This document shows positions 45,970-46,219 of a stretch of 46,219 bases of DNA, piece by piece (the stretch's first letter is position 1; the number at the start of each line of letters is the position of its first letter). A program made the translations under genes and the position numbers. Below the pieces are notes generated by a model, which was given only the letters and a program-made list of their open reading frames with translations, was not told where the DNA came from and did not search any database. The stretch comes from Nemertoderma westbladi (Eukaryota > Xenacoelomorpha > Nemertodermatida > Nemertodermatidae), in contig JAUCBJ010001637.1 in the NCBI GenBank assembly GCA_032718475.1, forward strand, positions 1 through 46,219, given 5' to 3'.

Positions 45970-46219
45970 CTACTACTACAGTACTACTGTACTACTACTT
46001 ATTAGGTCGAGCGAGCTGAGACAGGGTTCCCGATTCTCCATAGTTGTCGCAATTTCGTTTCTCCCAAGTCTTGTATTCATTTAAAATTGGTATGTCCTTG
46101 CCGCTCATCCATGGGATAGCCTACCTTGAGTTGTGAGTTTGCCATTAAAGTAGTTCTGCTACGACCTCGTCTTTACTTCGCCAGCAGTGCCCACTGAATC
46201 TTAATCTGCGTTCACGGAG
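45970..46219 (-). mobile_element. 3' end of a non-LTR retrotransposon (copy 2, runs off the window)
   Basis: Minus-strand copy of the same family as 7736-8035. A GTA-rich tail (plus strand 'tactactacagtactactgt', 45970 on) is followed by the same C-terminal coding end. 'cgtctttacttcgccagcag' and 'aatcttaatctgcgttcacg' are identical in both copies. It has more indels than copy 1 and no intact frame, and continues beyond 46219. Confidence 0.85.

Overview
The window is nuclear DNA of a multicellular animal. Evidence: a spliced five-exon gene with GT-AG introns, two kinds of decayed non-LTR retrotransposon, a HECT-like protein gene of a kind I associate with repetitive families in invertebrate and fish genomes, and very large minisatellites. 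A marine invertebrate, possibly a deuterostome, is plausible, but the sequence does not fix the species.

Left part (1-9.6 kb): a pair of about 1.17-kb inverted repeats (290-1472 and 2647-3811), each holding the same 287-bp internal duplication, around a 1.17-kb spacer. Next to it on the minus strand is a HECT-like reading frame (5679 to 3787) broken by one in-frame TGA and ending inside the inverted-repeat edge before a catalytic C-lobe is reached. Then come an A-rich minisatellite, a plus-strand non-LTR element split by later insertions (7236 to about 8966), and inside it the 3' end of a second, minus-strand non-LTR family.

Right part (9.67-45.8 kb): one gene, an otubain (OTUB1-like, OTU-family deubiquitinase) on the plus strand. 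Its five coding exons (9671-9905, 10577-10731, 12176-12385, 44583-44774, 45574-45792) join in frame into about 336 residues with the catalytic Asp, Cys and His present. Introns 1, 2 and 4 are 671, 1444 and 799 bp. Intron 3 is 32,197 bp and almost wholly one tandem array of 30-bp (and 26-bp) units.

The most striking observation is what the array is made of. Its first unit is the exon 3/intron 3 boundary itself: the last 17 bases of exon 3 plus the first 13 of the intron, including the 5' splice site ACG|GTGAGT. That boundary has been amplified roughly 1,100 times, so the intron carries about a thousand copies of its own splice donor. Only the first is compatible with the protein, because every downstream donor lies after an in-frame TAG. 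Intron 2 shows a smaller parallel: a 15-16-bp minisatellite that starts five bases inside its donor site. The tract in front of the exon 2 acceptor is also duplicated. Higher-order duplications (289 bp, about 1.1 kb, about 3.9 kb) show how the big array grew. A second copy of the minus-strand non-LTR 3' end closes the window at 45,970-46,219.
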